In this document: piece by piece, positions 26,466 through 35,654 of the stretch | How positions within the stretch are numbered: position 1 is the first letter of the stretch | How the letters are laid out: each line of letters opens with the position of its first letter | Assembly (NCBI GenBank): GCA_049687015.1 | Contig: JBAVIP010000050.1 | Coordinates: 1 to 64,000, forward strand | Length of the DNA stretch: 64,000 nucleotides | Direction: 5' to 3' | Origin: Methylotenera_A sp049687015 | GTDB lineage: Bacteria; Pseudomonadota; Gammaproteobacteria; Burkholderiales; Methylophilaceae | Position numbers and translations under genes: made by a program | Notes under the pieces: model-generated | Databases searched by the model: none | Told to the model about the DNA's origin: nothing | The model's input: the letters and a program-made list of their open reading frames with translations, nothing else

Positions 26466-27335
26466 ATGTTTGATTTTTTAATGCCATTGTCTGATTTTCT
26501 GCGCGCAGAACCCACCTTTTTTGTGACATTCTCTGTCATTTTCGGGCTCATGATAGGTAGTTTCCTTAATGTGGTGATTCACAGGCTGCCCAAGATGATG
26601 GAGCGCGAATGGCATGCCAATTGTTTGGAGTTACAAGGAAAAGAGGTGCCGGAACAACCCAAATACACCATTGTGACGCCACGCTCCGCCTGCCCTAATT
26701 GCGGACATCAAATAACCGCTTTGGAGAACATCCCCATTATCAGCTACCTGATGCTGGGCGGCAAATGCAAAGGCTGCAAAACTAAAATCAGCATACGCTA
26801 CCCGCTTGTAGAAGCGTTAACTGGCGCTCTGATTGGCCTAGTAGCCTACAAATACGGCTACACATATACGACTTTATTTGCGTGGATATTTGTGCTTGCG
26901 CTGATTACCATGACATTTATCGATTTCGACACCCAATTATTGCCAGACGACATTACCCTGCCTTTGCTATGGCTGGGGCTGCTGTTTAACCTGAACGGAG
27001 GCTTTACTGACCTGAAGTCTGCCGTCATCGGCGCCATGGCGGGCTATCTCATTTTATGGTCAGTGTATTGGCTATTTAAGCTCGTCACCGGCAAAGAAGG
27101 CATGGGCTATGGCGACTTCAAGCTGCTAGGCGCTATCGGCGCGTGGTTTGGCTGGCAACTACTGCCTGCGGTGATTTTGTTAAGCTCTGTAGCTGGCGCG
27201 GTGATTGGCATCGGCATGATTATATTCCGTGGCAAGACTGGTGGCACAGCCATTCCATTTGGACCATTTTTAGCCTTGGGTGGCATTGCGGCGCTGTTTT
27301 TTGGGCAGCAGCTAGCCGGCTTTTACCTGACTTAA
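26466..27335 (+). CDS. pilD: type IV prepilin peptidase/N-methyltransferase
   Basis: Inner-membrane aspartyl protease that cleaves and N-methylates type IV pilins and type II secretion pseudopilins. The 289-residue protein has the N-terminal IGSFLNVVIHRLP motif, two CxxC pairs of the zinc-binding cytoplasmic loop (CPNCGHQ, CKGCKT) and the two catalytic aspartates, in IDFDTQLLPDD and GYGDFKLLGAIGAW. About eight hydrophobic segments are present. The frame opens 36 codons earlier, but the ATG at 26466 fits family N-termini. coaE follows after one base. Confidence 0.96.
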   Translation: MFDFLMPLSDFLRAEPTFFVTFSVIFGLMIGSFLNVVIHRLPKMMEREWHANCLELQGKEVPEQPKYTIVTPRSACPNCGHQITALENIPIISYLMLGGKCKGCKTKISIRYPLVEALTGALIGLVAYKYGYTYTTLFAWIFVLALITMTFIDFDTQLLPDDITLPLLWLGLLFNLNGGFTDLKSAVIGAMAGYLILWSVYWLFKLVTGKEGMGYGDFKLLGAIGAWFGWQLLPAVILLSSVAGAVIGIGMIIFRGKTGGTAIPFGPFLALGGIAALFFGQQLAGFYLT

Positions 27336-27336
27336 A

Positions 27337-27969
27337 ATGTATGTAGTAGCACTTACGGGCGGCGTCGGCAGCGGCAAATCGACCGCCGCCAGCATATTTG
27401 CCAAGCTGGGCGTGCCTGTGACTGATGTCGATGTCATTTCGCACCAACTCACAGCAGCCAATCAGCCGCTGGTTAAAGACATTGAAGCAAGTTTTGGCAG
27501 CACATACATCACGCCGGAAGGCGCATTAAACCGTACTGCCATGCGGCAATTAGTATTTAAAGATGATGCCGCGCGCACCAAATTAAACGCGATTTTACAC
27601 CCCGCAATTTATGATGAAGCCCTTTTACAATTACAAGCAAACCAAATGCACTTAAGTGACAGCGCGCCGTATCAAATTCTGGTAATTCCATTACTGTTTG
27701 AAAGCCCGCGTTATTTACCGCATATCAACCGCATTTTAGTCATCGATTGTGATGAAAAAATACAAATCGAGCGCGTGAAGCAGCGCAGCCAACTACCCGA
27801 ACCTGAAATAATCAATATTATCAAGGCACAAACTCCGCGCAAAAAGCAGCTTTCAATAGCTGATGATGTGATAGAAAACAACGGAAGTGTTGAAAGGTTA
27901 CGTGAAAAAATCTTAGAAATTCACCAGAAATACATTAATACTTGCTTACTTAGCAAAACAATTTCATAA
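27337..27969 (+). CDS. coaE: dephospho-CoA kinase
   Basis: Last step of coenzyme A synthesis: phosphorylates the ribose 3' hydroxyl of dephospho-CoA. The 210-residue P-loop kinase begins MYVVALTGGVGSGKST (Walker A at residues 8-16) and contains VTDVDVISHQL, HPAIYDEAL and the IPLLFESP lid region. The gene begins one base after the pilD stop; the pilD-coaE-zapD-yacG order is a well-known proteobacterial cluster. Confidence 0.97.
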   Translation: MYVVALTGGVGSGKSTAASIFAKLGVPVTDVDVISHQLTAANQPLVKDIEASFGSTYITPEGALNRTAMRQLVFKDDAARTKLNAILHPAIYDEALLQLQANQMHLSDSAPYQILVIPLLFESPRYLPHINRILVIDCDEKIQIERVKQRSQLPEPEIINIIKAQTPRKKQLSIADDVIENNGSVERLREKILEIHQKYINTCLLSKTIS

Positions 27970-28016
27970 TTCACATCAATTTATTATTATAAGTTGGCAG
28001 ACCTTTATTTTTAACT

Positions 28017-28775
28017 ATGTCTAGCTACGAATTTCCATTTAACGAGCGTATCCGCACACTTTTGCGATTAGAGGATTTGTTCGGTAAAATCTTGCTCAAC
28101 GCTGAGGCCGGGCATCAATATAGCCATCACAGTGCGCTCATTTCGCTTTTACAGATGCTGGATATTATCGAACGTGCTGATCTTAAAATGGATTTGGTGC
28201 AAGAGCTGGATCGTCAACGACTTAGCATGCAAAATTTGCGCGGTAACCCAGTGATTGCCGAAAAAGTATTAGATAACATCCTCAGAGAAATTGGCGCTTG
28301 CTCCACTGCGTTACGCAGCGACAATGCGAAACTAGGCCAACATCTGCGCGAAAACGAATGGCTGATGAGCATCAAGCAACGTAGCGGTATTCTTGGTGGC
28401 GTATGTCAGTTCGATTTACCTTCATACCACTACTGGCTAAATTTGGATCCGGCGCAACGTAAAATTGATTTCGATAGTTGGCTTACACGTCTCAAGCCGA
28501 TGTACGACGCAATCAAAACGATCCTGCATATCTTACGTGGCAGCGGAATCTCCACAAAATATCACGTCGATAATGGATTTTTTCAGCAGATGATAGGCGG
28601 GGCAAAACCCGCGCAGATGTTAAGAATTGAAATTAGTGACAAATACCCATGCTTTCCCGAAGTGAGTGCAAACAAGTATGCTATTAACGTGCGCTTTTTT
28701 GAACTAGATTTTGTACAAAAACCTAAGCAATGTGAGCACGAGCTTGATTTCACCATGACCTTATGTAATCTTTAA
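28017..28775 (+). CDS. zapD: cell division protein ZapD
   Basis: ZapD (YacF/DUF1342) binds FtsZ and promotes filament bundling at the division site. The 252-residue protein has the family start YEFPFNERIRTLLRLEDLF, the N-terminal helical part, and the C-terminal beta domain with GGVCQFDLPSYHYWLN. It lies in the pilD-coaE-zapD-yacG cluster, 47 bases after coaE and three bases before yacG. The ribosome-binding site is weak. Confidence 0.96.
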   Translation: MSSYEFPFNERIRTLLRLEDLFGKILLNAEAGHQYSHHSALISLLQMLDIIERADLKMDLVQELDRQRLSMQNLRGNPVIAEKVLDNILREIGACSTALRSDNAKLGQHLRENEWLMSIKQRSGILGGVCQFDLPSYHYWLNLDPAQRKIDFDSWLTRLKPMYDAIKTILHILRGSGISTKYHVDNGFFQQMIGGAKPAQMLRIEISDKYPCFPEVSANKYAINVRFFELDFVQKPKQCEHELDFTMTLCNL

Positions 28776-28778
28776 GCA

Positions 28779-28973
28779 ATGTCCGCAATTAAATCGCCAA
28801 AACTAGTTGCATGCCCCAATTGCAAAAAACTATCTGAGTACAGTGCCAGCAACCCTTTTCGGCCGTTTTGCAGCGAGCGCTGCAAGCTGATTGACTTGGG
28901 TGACTGGGCGAATGAAAACTATAAAATCCCTGATAACAAGCCGCCTGAGGAGCCAGATGAATTTAATGAATGA
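28779..28973 (+). CDS. yacG: DNA gyrase inhibitor YacG
   Basis: A 64-residue zinc-finger protein; the E. coli homologue inhibits DNA gyrase by binding GyrB. Four zinc-ligand cysteines are in place (C12, C15, C31, C35 in CPNC and CSERC), followed by the conserved LIDLGDWANENYKIP and an acidic tail. It follows zapD by three bases and ends the pilD-coaE-zapD-yacG cluster. Confidence 0.96.
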   Translation: MSAIKSPKLVACPNCKKLSEYSASNPFRPFCSERCKLIDLGDWANENYKIPDNKPPEEPDEFNE

Positions 28974-29024
28974 ATTTATCCGCTTTATTGGCTGTCTCAC
29001 TTTTTTATTTAATGAAAACTTAAT

Positions 29025-29453
29025 ATGCAAATTCTCAAATTTTTAGTTTTAGCCGGTCTACTCGCAGCTTGCAGTGCAAAAGCTGGAGTGGAAATCACAG
29101 ATGCCTGGGTGCGCGCGAACGCGCCAGGACAAAGCGTTGGCGCGGCTTACATGACGCTGAAAAGCGCAGAAGACAGCACTTTTGTTTTCGCAGAGACACC
29201 TGCAGCGGGTTCGGTAGAAATTCATAGCATGAGCATGGCCAACGGCGTAATGAAAATGCGCATGCTGGAAGAATTGCCACTGAAAGCAGGCAAGGCTGAG
29301 AAGCTTGCCCCTGGCGGCTTTCATCTGATGTTGCTGGATTTGAAGAAACCCTTGAAAGCCGGTGAAAAAGTGACGTTCAGGCTCTGCTTTAAAGACAAGA
29401 CCAATAAGATCACTGACCAAACCATCACGCTGCCGATTAAAGAAGCAAATTAG
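29025..29453 (+). CDS. periplasmic copper chaperone PCu(A)C
   Basis: A 142-residue exported copper-binding protein of the PCu(A)C family (DUF461), which delivers Cu(I) to cytochrome oxidase. The N-terminus is either a lipoprotein signal with LLAAC lipobox (Cys 16) or a cleavable signal. The copper site is seen as a His plus several Met in IHSMSMANGVMKMRM, then FHLMLLDL. The usual SCO partner gene is not adjacent. It ends convergently, overlapping the Nudix gene by 17 bases. Confidence 0.92.
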   Translation: MQILKFLVLAGLLAACSAKAGVEITDAWVRANAPGQSVGAAYMTLKSAEDSTFVFAETPAAGSVEIHSMSMANGVMKMRMLEELPLKAGKAEKLAPGGFHLMLLDLKKPLKAGEKVTFRLCFKDKTNKITDQTITLPIKEAN

Positions 29454-30408
29454 TAGCGACACCCCGCTGAATGGCGATACCACGCGCGCCATAACTAAGG
29501 GCCACAGGCAAGTCACTAAGCGCCATGCCGCCAAGCGCATAAATAGGCAGCGTCATATTTTCTGACATCTCGGCAAATTTTTGCCAGCCCAAAGGCTCGG
29601 CTTCTGGATGGCTGAGGGTTGATTTTACTGGTGACAACACGACAAAATCTAAATCTAACTTTTGCGCATGCGCCAATTCCATTGCGTTGTGGCATGATGC
29701 CGCCACCACTAAACCCGCTGGCTTCGTTTTTAGCACTAATAAGGCGCGGCTTGGTAAATGTACGCCGTGTGCGCCCAATTCCCGCGCCAGGCCGATATCT
29801 TCACTTATTAGCACCTTTGCGCCATAGGGTTTAGCAAGTGTAATCACTTGCGCGGCAAATTTCATGAATGCGTCTTTTGAAAGATGTTTCTCACGTACCT
29901 GAATAAGCTTTAGGCCGCGCGCCAGCTGATTTTTATGCGCTTCAAAAAAAGTCTGTTCACCCATTTCTGCTACATTACTAATCACATAAATCGGCGGCAG
30001 TGCCAGTGCTTTTATAATCGGCGCGTTTGCGGGTAAAACCGGTGAAACCGTGATATTTTCTGCGCTTTGCCAGCTTAGTTGCTGGTTCTCACGTGGGATT
30101 AATTCGCCTTGCCAGGCATCAACAAAATAAAAGTGTAAAAGTACGGTTTTTGCCGGTGCATCGTGATTTGCAGGGTAATCAAACCGGCGCGTGATCCATT
30201 GCTGAATAGACGTTGGCGTAACATTTAACTCTTCTCGTAGCTCGCGGGTTAGTGCGTGCTCTGGCGTTTCATTTTCTTCAATCTTACCACCCGGAAACTC
30301 CCACCAACCGGCCCAGCCTTTGCCTTGCGGCCGACTGGCTAGTAAAAACTCACTTTGCCCGCCCTCTTTTTTTTGCTGCAAAATGGCAACAGCGACGTGG
30401 ATTACCAT
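29437..30408 (-). CDS. Nudix (MutT-like) hydrolase fused to thiamine-phosphate-synthase-like domain
   Basis: A 323-residue two-domain protein. Residues 1-130 are a MutT-type Nudix hydrolase with the box G41-x5-E47 then RELREEL at 55-61, and GWAGWWEFPGGK before it, typical of enzymes that clean 8-oxo-dGTP. Residues from about 138 on resemble ThiE (LIQVREKHLS, AHGVHLPS, FVVLSPVKST, ALGGM). This fusion is known in beta- and gammaproteobacteria; the second domain's activity is uncertain and may concern damaged thiamine compounds. It follows argJ by 66 bases on the same strand. Confidence 0.92.
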   Translation of the reverse strand: MVIHVAVAILQQKKEGGQSEFLLASRPQGKGWAGWWEFPGGKIEENETPEHALTRELREELNVTPTSIQQWITRRFDYPANHDAPAKTVLLHFYFVDAWQGELIPRENQQLSWQSAENITVSPVLPANAPIIKALALPPIYVISNVAEMGEQTFFEAHKNQLARGLKLIQVREKHLSKDAFMKFAAQVITLAKPYGAKVLISEDIGLARELGAHGVHLPSRALLVLKTKPAGLVVAASCHNAMELAHAQKLDLDFVVLSPVKSTLSHPEAEPLGWQKFAEMSENMTLPIYALGGMALSDLPVALSYGARGIAIQRGVATNLLL

Positions 30409-30474
30409 GCTAAATTAGCTAAACTGTTTTTAGCCTCTATACTTTTAACAGCAGTGCTTTTAACTACGCTGCCT

Positions 30475-31701
30475 TTAGCTACGGTAGTCAGCATTAATTT
30501 TCACGTAATCATAAGAGAAATCGCAGGTCCAAATCGTGATGTTTTCGTTGCCGCGATTTAAGACCACGCGCACCAGAATGTCAGATTCTTTCATAATCGC
30601 TGCGCCTTGTTCCTCGCGGTAACTGGCCGCGCGACCACCGTTTTCCGCCACCAGAACATCACCTAGATAAAGCTGCAGATTATCCACATCCAAGTCATCA
30701 ATCCCTGCATAACCGATTGCTGCCAAAATGCGGCCCAGGTTTGGATCAGAAGCGAAAAACGCGGTTTTGATTAGCGGTGAATGCGCGATGGCATACGCCA
30801 CTTTGCGACATTCAGCCTCGTTCTTGCCACCTTCCACCGTCACCGTCATGAATTTGGTTGCACCTTCGCCATCACGCACAATCGCCTGCGCCAGCTCAAC
30901 AGCAACTTCAGTTAACGCATCGCGAATTGTAGTGAAAGATTGGCTATCTTCTGTTATTTCCGCATTTCCTGCCTGATTGGTCGCCATCAAAATCAGGCTG
31001 TCGTTGGTCGAAGTATCGCCATCCACCGTGATGCAGTTAAACGATTTATTTACTGCATATTGGATGATGCTTTCCAAGGCACTTTGACTCACCGCAGCAT
31101 CGGTCGCAATGTAACCCAGCATGGTCGCCATGTTAGGGTGAATCATGCCGGAGCCTTTGCTGATGCCGGTAATCGTTACCTGCTTGCCACCCAATGTTAA
31201 CTTGCGAGAAGTTCCTTTGGCAACAATATCCGTCGTCATAATCGCTTCAGCTGCATTCAGCCAGTTGTATTCTTTCAGGTTCTCAATCGCGGCCGGTAAA
31301 CCCGCGATGACTTTATCCACCGGCAAAGGCTCCAGAATTACACCCGTTGAAAACGGCAGCACCTGATTGGCGTTGATATTCAACAAGTTACCCAAGGCTT
31401 CACAGCTTTGTCTGGCGCGATTCAAGCCGTCCTCACCCGTGCCCGCATTTGCGCAGCCCGTATTCACCAGCAAAGCGCGGATACCATTTTTTACAGCCAA
31501 ATGTTCTTTACACAACACCACTGGCGCGGCGCAGAACCTGTTTTTGGTGAACACACCCGCGACGTGGCTGCCTTCCGCCAACGTCATCACCAACACGTCT
31601 TTACGGTCCGGCTTGCGCACATGGGCTTTGGCAAATCCTAATTTAACGCCTCTGACAGGCAATAGGGATGCGGCTTCCGGAGCAGCTAACTTTACTGGCA
31701 T
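30475..31701 (-). CDS. argJ: bifunctional glutamate N-acetyltransferase/amino-acid acetyltransferase
   Basis: ArgJ recycles the acetyl group in arginine synthesis. The 408-residue precursor self-cleaves before a Thr that becomes the nucleophile; the site is visible in NMATMLGYIATDAA. Other family motifs are AGVFTKNRFCAAPVV, LLVNTGCANAGTG and NKSFNCITVDGDTSTND. It lies between cysS (28 bases upstream) and the Nudix fusion. Whether it is mono- or bifunctional cannot be read from sequence alone. Confidence 0.97.
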   Translation of the reverse strand: MPVKLAAPEAASLLPVRGVKLGFAKAHVRKPDRKDVLVMTLAEGSHVAGVFTKNRFCAAPVVLCKEHLAVKNGIRALLVNTGCANAGTGEDGLNRARQSCEALGNLLNINANQVLPFSTGVILEPLPVDKVIAGLPAAIENLKEYNWLNAAEAIMTTDIVAKGTSRKLTLGGKQVTITGISKGSGMIHPNMATMLGYIATDAAVSQSALESIIQYAVNKSFNCITVDGDTSTNDSLILMATNQAGNAEITEDSQSFTTIRDALTEVAVELAQAIVRDGEGATKFMTVTVEGGKNEAECRKVAYAIAHSPLIKTAFFASDPNLGRILAAIGYAGIDDLDVDNLQLYLGDVLVAENGGRAASYREEQGAAIMKESDILVRVVLNRGNENITIWTCDFSYDYVKINADYRS

Positions 31702-31729
31702 ATTCCAAATTCCTTATGTTTTTTTCAAA

Positions 31730-33142
31730 TCATGCACGACGCCAGGTCGTGCCTTGTGGTGTATCTTCTAAGATAATACCTTTATCAGCTAAATCTTTAC
31801 GGATGCTGTCTGCTTCTGCAAAGTTTTTGACATTTTTGGCTTCCGCTCTATTTAAAATCAAATCGTTAATTTGATCGTCACTTAAGCTGACAGTTACTGT
31901 TGGTTCGTAAAATTGATTTTTGTTAACGAATAAAATATCCTGAACTATTTTTTGCGTAAAGAAATCATTATCCTGTAGCAAGCCAACCACCGCACCCAAG
32001 TTTTTCAGCAAACTTGCCGCTTCAACCGATTGGGTTTTATTCACTTCATTCGCCAAATCAAACAACACCGCCATCGCTTCTGGCGTGTTGAAATCATCAT
32101 CCATCGCCTCTTTAAATCGTGCGGCTTGCGGATGATTCCAATCGATAGTGTTGGTGCTTACTTCGCGGCCACGCAAGGCAGTATAAAGCCTCGTCAGCGA
32201 TGCTTTTGCATCATCCAAATGCTGGTCAGAATAATTAAGTGGGCTACGATAATGCGCACGCAAGATGAAAAAACGCACCACTTCTGGCTTATATTTATTC
32301 AGCACTTCGCGAATAGTGAAAAAGTTGCCGAGCGATTTGGACATCTTCTCATCATCCACACGCACAAAGCCATTGTGCATCCAGTAGTTGGCCATCTGGC
32401 AGCTATGCGCGGCCTCGCTCTGCGCAATTTCATTCTCGTGATGCGGAAACTGCAGATCCTGTCCGCCGCCGTGAATATCAAAATGCTCGCCCAAATGTTT
32501 TTCACTCATCACCGAACATTCGATATGCCAGCCAGGGCGACCCTTGCCCCAGGGGGAATCCCAGCTTGGCTCGTGGGGCTTTACCGATTTCCATAATACA
32601 AAATCCATTGGGTCTTTTTTATGCGTATCCACTTCTACACGTTCTCCAGCGCGTAAATCGTCTAAACTTTTACCTGACAATTTGCCGTAATCCGCAAAGC
32701 TGCGCACGCTATAAAACACATCACCATTACTGGCTAAATAAGCGTGGCCTTTTTCAATCAACTTAGAAATCATGCCAATCATGCCATCGATATACGCCGT
32801 GGCGCGCGGCTCGATATCTGGGCGAATAATGCCTAACTTGGCAGAATCTTCATCCATAGCATCAATAAAACGCTGCGTCAAATTACCGATAGATTCGTTG
32901 TTTTCATTGGCACGTTTGATGATTTTGTCGTCAATATCGGTGATATTGCGCACATAAGTCACATCGAAGCCAGATGCACGAAACCAGCGCGAAACCATAT
33001 CGAACACCACCATCACGCGGGCATGGCCCAGATGGCAAAAATCATACACCGTCATGCCGCATACATACATGCGGACTTTATTTGCTTCAATTGGGGTGAA
33101 TGTTTGCTTTTCGCGGCTGAGAGAGTTGTAAATTTTTAACAT
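31730..33142 (-). CDS. cysS: cysteinyl-tRNA synthetase
   Basis: Class I synthetase charging tRNA-Cys. The 470-residue protein has VYDFCHLGHARVMVVFD (HIGH-type motif and first zinc cysteine region), GWHIECSVMS with zinc ligands, GGGQDLQFPHHENEIAQSEA and KMSKSLGNFFTI. The length is typical. It is divergent from the TPR gene and precedes argJ. Confidence 0.98.
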   Translation of the reverse strand: MLKIYNSLSREKQTFTPIEANKVRMYVCGMTVYDFCHLGHARVMVVFDMVSRWFRASGFDVTYVRNITDIDDKIIKRANENNESIGNLTQRFIDAMDEDSAKLGIIRPDIEPRATAYIDGMIGMISKLIEKGHAYLASNGDVFYSVRSFADYGKLSGKSLDDLRAGERVEVDTHKKDPMDFVLWKSVKPHEPSWDSPWGKGRPGWHIECSVMSEKHLGEHFDIHGGGQDLQFPHHENEIAQSEAAHSCQMANYWMHNGFVRVDDEKMSKSLGNFFTIREVLNKYKPEVVRFFILRAHYRSPLNYSDQHLDDAKASLTRLYTALRGREVSTNTIDWNHPQAARFKEAMDDDFNTPEAMAVLFDLANEVNKTQSVEAASLLKNLGAVVGLLQDNDFFTQKIVQDILFVNKNQFYEPTVTVSLSDDQINDLILNRAEAKNVKNFAEADSIRKDLADKGIILEDTPQGTTWRRA

Positions 33143-33281
33143 TTGCGAATTATAACGGCGTTAAACCGAACAAAATAGGTAAAAAATTGCAATTTAGTGC
33201 TTTAACACCAATATGGCTATTGGATGTTAGCTATGCAATTGATAGAATGCGGTTTTTACTAATTCTTTTAAGTATATCATA

Positions 33282-34343
33282 ATGACAATTCGTAGCGCTT
33301 TGCTAACCTCGTCACCTGCATCGCATCTGGCAAAAATTTTTGCTCTCCTCATAATAGCTTTATCATTTATGTCATTAAATGTTTTTGCTGATGAGCTAAA
33401 AGATATTTCGCAAATGGCGGAGCAAGGCCAGCAAGCTGCCGCTCTAGATCGCATTAATGCATATTTAGCGGCTAACCCGCGTGATGCACAAGCAATGTTC
33501 ATGAAGGGCATTATTCTGGCCGAAAGCGGTAAACGTGATGATGCGGTTAAAACATTCACCGACTTAACCGAAAAATACCCTAACCTGCCAGAGCCGTATA
33601 ATAACCTCGCGGTATTGTATGCCGATGCAGGTCAATACGATAAAGCCAAAAAAGCATTGGAAGCAGCCATTAAGACGCACCCAAGCTACGCCACTGCCCA
33701 CGAAAACCTGGGCGATATTTATGCGCGCATGGCCTCAGAGGCTTACGACAAGGCACTGCAGCTTGATAACGGCAATGCGCGTGCGCAAAGCAAGTTGTCA
33801 ATGATTAAAGATTTATTTAGCACAGGCAACAAAACCACGCTTGCTGCCAAATCGAATGAGGTAAGTAAAAGTGAAGCTGGCAAACTTACCAAAACTGGAA
33901 CATTCCCAATTCGGCCGGCTGATAAAAAGACTGAGCCTGTTAAACCAGCAGCCGACATTAAGCCAGCCACAGACATTGCTGCAGCCAATGTTGCTGCAAA
34001 TGAGGAACAAAATATTACCGATGCGGTAAACAATTGGGCCAAAGCGTGGTCGGATAAGGATGTGAGTAAGTATTTGGCCAGTTATGCCGATAGTTTTAAA
34101 CCGGTCAAAGGTGAAAGTCGTAAAGCTTGGGAGCAAACACGCCGCGAACGCATCAGCAAGCCGGCAAGCATTAACGTTGGACTGGCGAACCAGAAAATAA
34201 TGATGGATGGCAACGAGAATGCAAAAGTTAGTTTCAGACAGTCCTACCAAGCTGGCGGCAAACCAATTCGCACCCACAAAACGTTGATGTTGAAGAAAAC
34301 TAACGGCGTTTGGTTAATTGAACAAGAAATTGCATCGAATTAA
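33282..34343 (+). CDS. exported TPR protein with NTF2-like C-terminal domain
   Basis: A 353-residue protein with an N-terminal hydrophobic signal (about 18-36, ending near VFA). Residues 40-175 hold tetratricopeptide repeats (PRDAQAMFMKGIILAESGKRDDA; LPEPYNNLAVLYADAGQYDKA; YATAHENLGDIYA). A Pro/Ala/Lys linker leads to a C-terminal domain (about 240-353: VNNWAKAWSDKDVSKYLASY ... WLIEQE) of the NTF2/SnoaL-like type. The same kind of domain ends the next gene, so both probably act on the same periplasmic target, perhaps the cell wall. The specific function is unknown. Confidence 0.82.
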   Translation: MTIRSALLTSSPASHLAKIFALLIIALSFMSLNVFADELKDISQMAEQGQQAAALDRINAYLAANPRDAQAMFMKGIILAESGKRDDAVKTFTDLTEKYPNLPEPYNNLAVLYADAGQYDKAKKALEAAIKTHPSYATAHENLGDIYARMASEAYDKALQLDNGNARAQSKLSMIKDLFSTGNKTTLAAKSNEVSKSEAGKLTKTGTFPIRPADKKTEPVKPAADIKPATDIAAANVAANEEQNITDAVNNWAKAWSDKDVSKYLASYADSFKPVKGESRKAWEQTRRERISKPASINVGLANQKIMMDGNENAKVSFRQSYQAGGKPIRTHKTLMLKKTNGVWLIEQEIASN

Positions 34344-34385
34344 TTTTACAGAAATACCTTAAATCAGGAATGACCGAAAATTGAA

Positions 34386-35654
34386 ATGCAATTGATTCAA
34401 AAATTTAAGTTTTTCAAAGCCATTTTTGTTACGGCTTGTATTGTATTGCCTTGGAATGCCACGGCCATTAATCATGGTAGCTTGGCAGACCAACTGCTCG
34501 GCAAAAAATTTGGTCGCAATTTGGTCGAAAGCCTGCTAGTAAAAAGCCTGCTGGAAATCACCGAGGGTCGAACCAAACAAGCTTTCGATACAGTAGATGA
34601 ACTCATCCGCGCCGCGCCAAATTTCAAGTTGGCTTATCTTATTCGTGGTGATTTACTTGCCTCGCAAGGTCGTGCGTTAAAAACTTTTGGTGACTCTAAC
34701 GCGATTAGCACCGGCAGCAAGCCCAGTAGCGAGGAAATTGAAGGCTTAAGGAACGAGGCTCGCACGCGCATTGAGTATTATCTATCTGAAAAGAAAACAT
34801 CACAACAGCCTAACTTGCTGGTTAAATTGAGTAATGAGCAAGAACATTTGATCGTAGTAGACGCTGCTAAATCGCGCCTGTTTTTGTACAAGAAAGTAGA
34901 TGGCGCTTTGCAATATGTGGCTGATTATTATGTAACTATTGGCAAAAATGGCTCTGGCAAACAAGTGCAAGGTGACAAACGCACGCCTTTGGGGGTTTAT
35001 TTTGCAGGACAAAAAATCACCCAGCAATTGGCTGATATGTATGGTGATGCAGCCTACCCGCTTAATTACCCAAACGAATTAGACCAGCATCTAAACAAAA
35101 ATGGTTCCGGTATTTGGCTACATGGCACGCCCACAAATACTTACAGCCGCCCGCCGCGCGCCAGCGATGGCTGCGTAGTGCTTAGCAACCCAGATTTAAA
35201 AGCCTTGGCGCCAGTTCTGCAAACAGGAAAAACACCAGTAATTATTGCCAGCAATCTTGAATGGCTGGAAAGTGACCAATCAGACGAAAAATTAGAAGCA
35301 CAGGAAGCCGAAAAGCAAGCACTGCAAAAAGCCATTGAAGACTGGCGCAAAGATTGGGTTGCGCAAAATACTGACGGCTACCTAAGCCATTATTCGAAAA
35401 AGTTTTTTTATAGCGATGGTGGCTTTGACAAATGGGCAGATTACAAACGTAGCGTTCAGGCAGCCAAATCCAAGGTGTCGATTCAGCTCGAGGACATCAG
35501 CATGTTTGGTTACCCGGATTCCGAACAACCCATTATCGTGGTTAATTTCGAACAGGATTTTAAAAGCCAGACTTTGCAAAATAAAATGCGCAAACGCCAA
35601 TACTGGGTGAATGAAAACAATCAATGGAAAATAATTTATGAAGGCGCTGGCTGA
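34386..35654 (+). CDS. L,D-transpeptidase (YkuD) with NTF2-like C-terminal domain
   Basis: A 422-residue exported enzyme of the YkuD family, which forms or cleaves 3-3 peptidoglycan crosslinks or attaches proteins to the wall. The signal peptide spans about 1-26. The catalytic core (about 150-285) has IWLHGTPTNT with H246 and SDGCVVL with the nucleophile C263; GKNGSGKQVQGDKRTPLGVY precedes it. Residues 305-422 form an NTF2-like domain (IEDWRKDWVAQNTDGYLSHY) similar in layout to that ending the upstream TPR protein. A 1-base overlap (TGATG) couples it to the next isomerase gene. Confidence 0.9.
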   Translation: MQLIQKFKFFKAIFVTACIVLPWNATAINHGSLADQLLGKKFGRNLVESLLVKSLLEITEGRTKQAFDTVDELIRAAPNFKLAYLIRGDLLASQGRALKTFGDSNAISTGSKPSSEEIEGLRNEARTRIEYYLSEKKTSQQPNLLVKLSNEQEHLIVVDAAKSRLFLYKKVDGALQYVADYYVTIGKNGSGKQVQGDKRTPLGVYFAGQKITQQLADMYGDAAYPLNYPNELDQHLNKNGSGIWLHGTPTNTYSRPPRASDGCVVLSNPDLKALAPVLQTGKTPVIIASNLEWLESDQSDEKLEAQEAEKQALQKAIEDWRKDWVAQNTDGYLSHYSKKFFYSDGGFDKWADYKRSVQAAKSKVSIQLEDISMFGYPDSEQPIIVVNFEQDFKSQTLQNKMRKRQYWVNENNQWKIIYEGAG

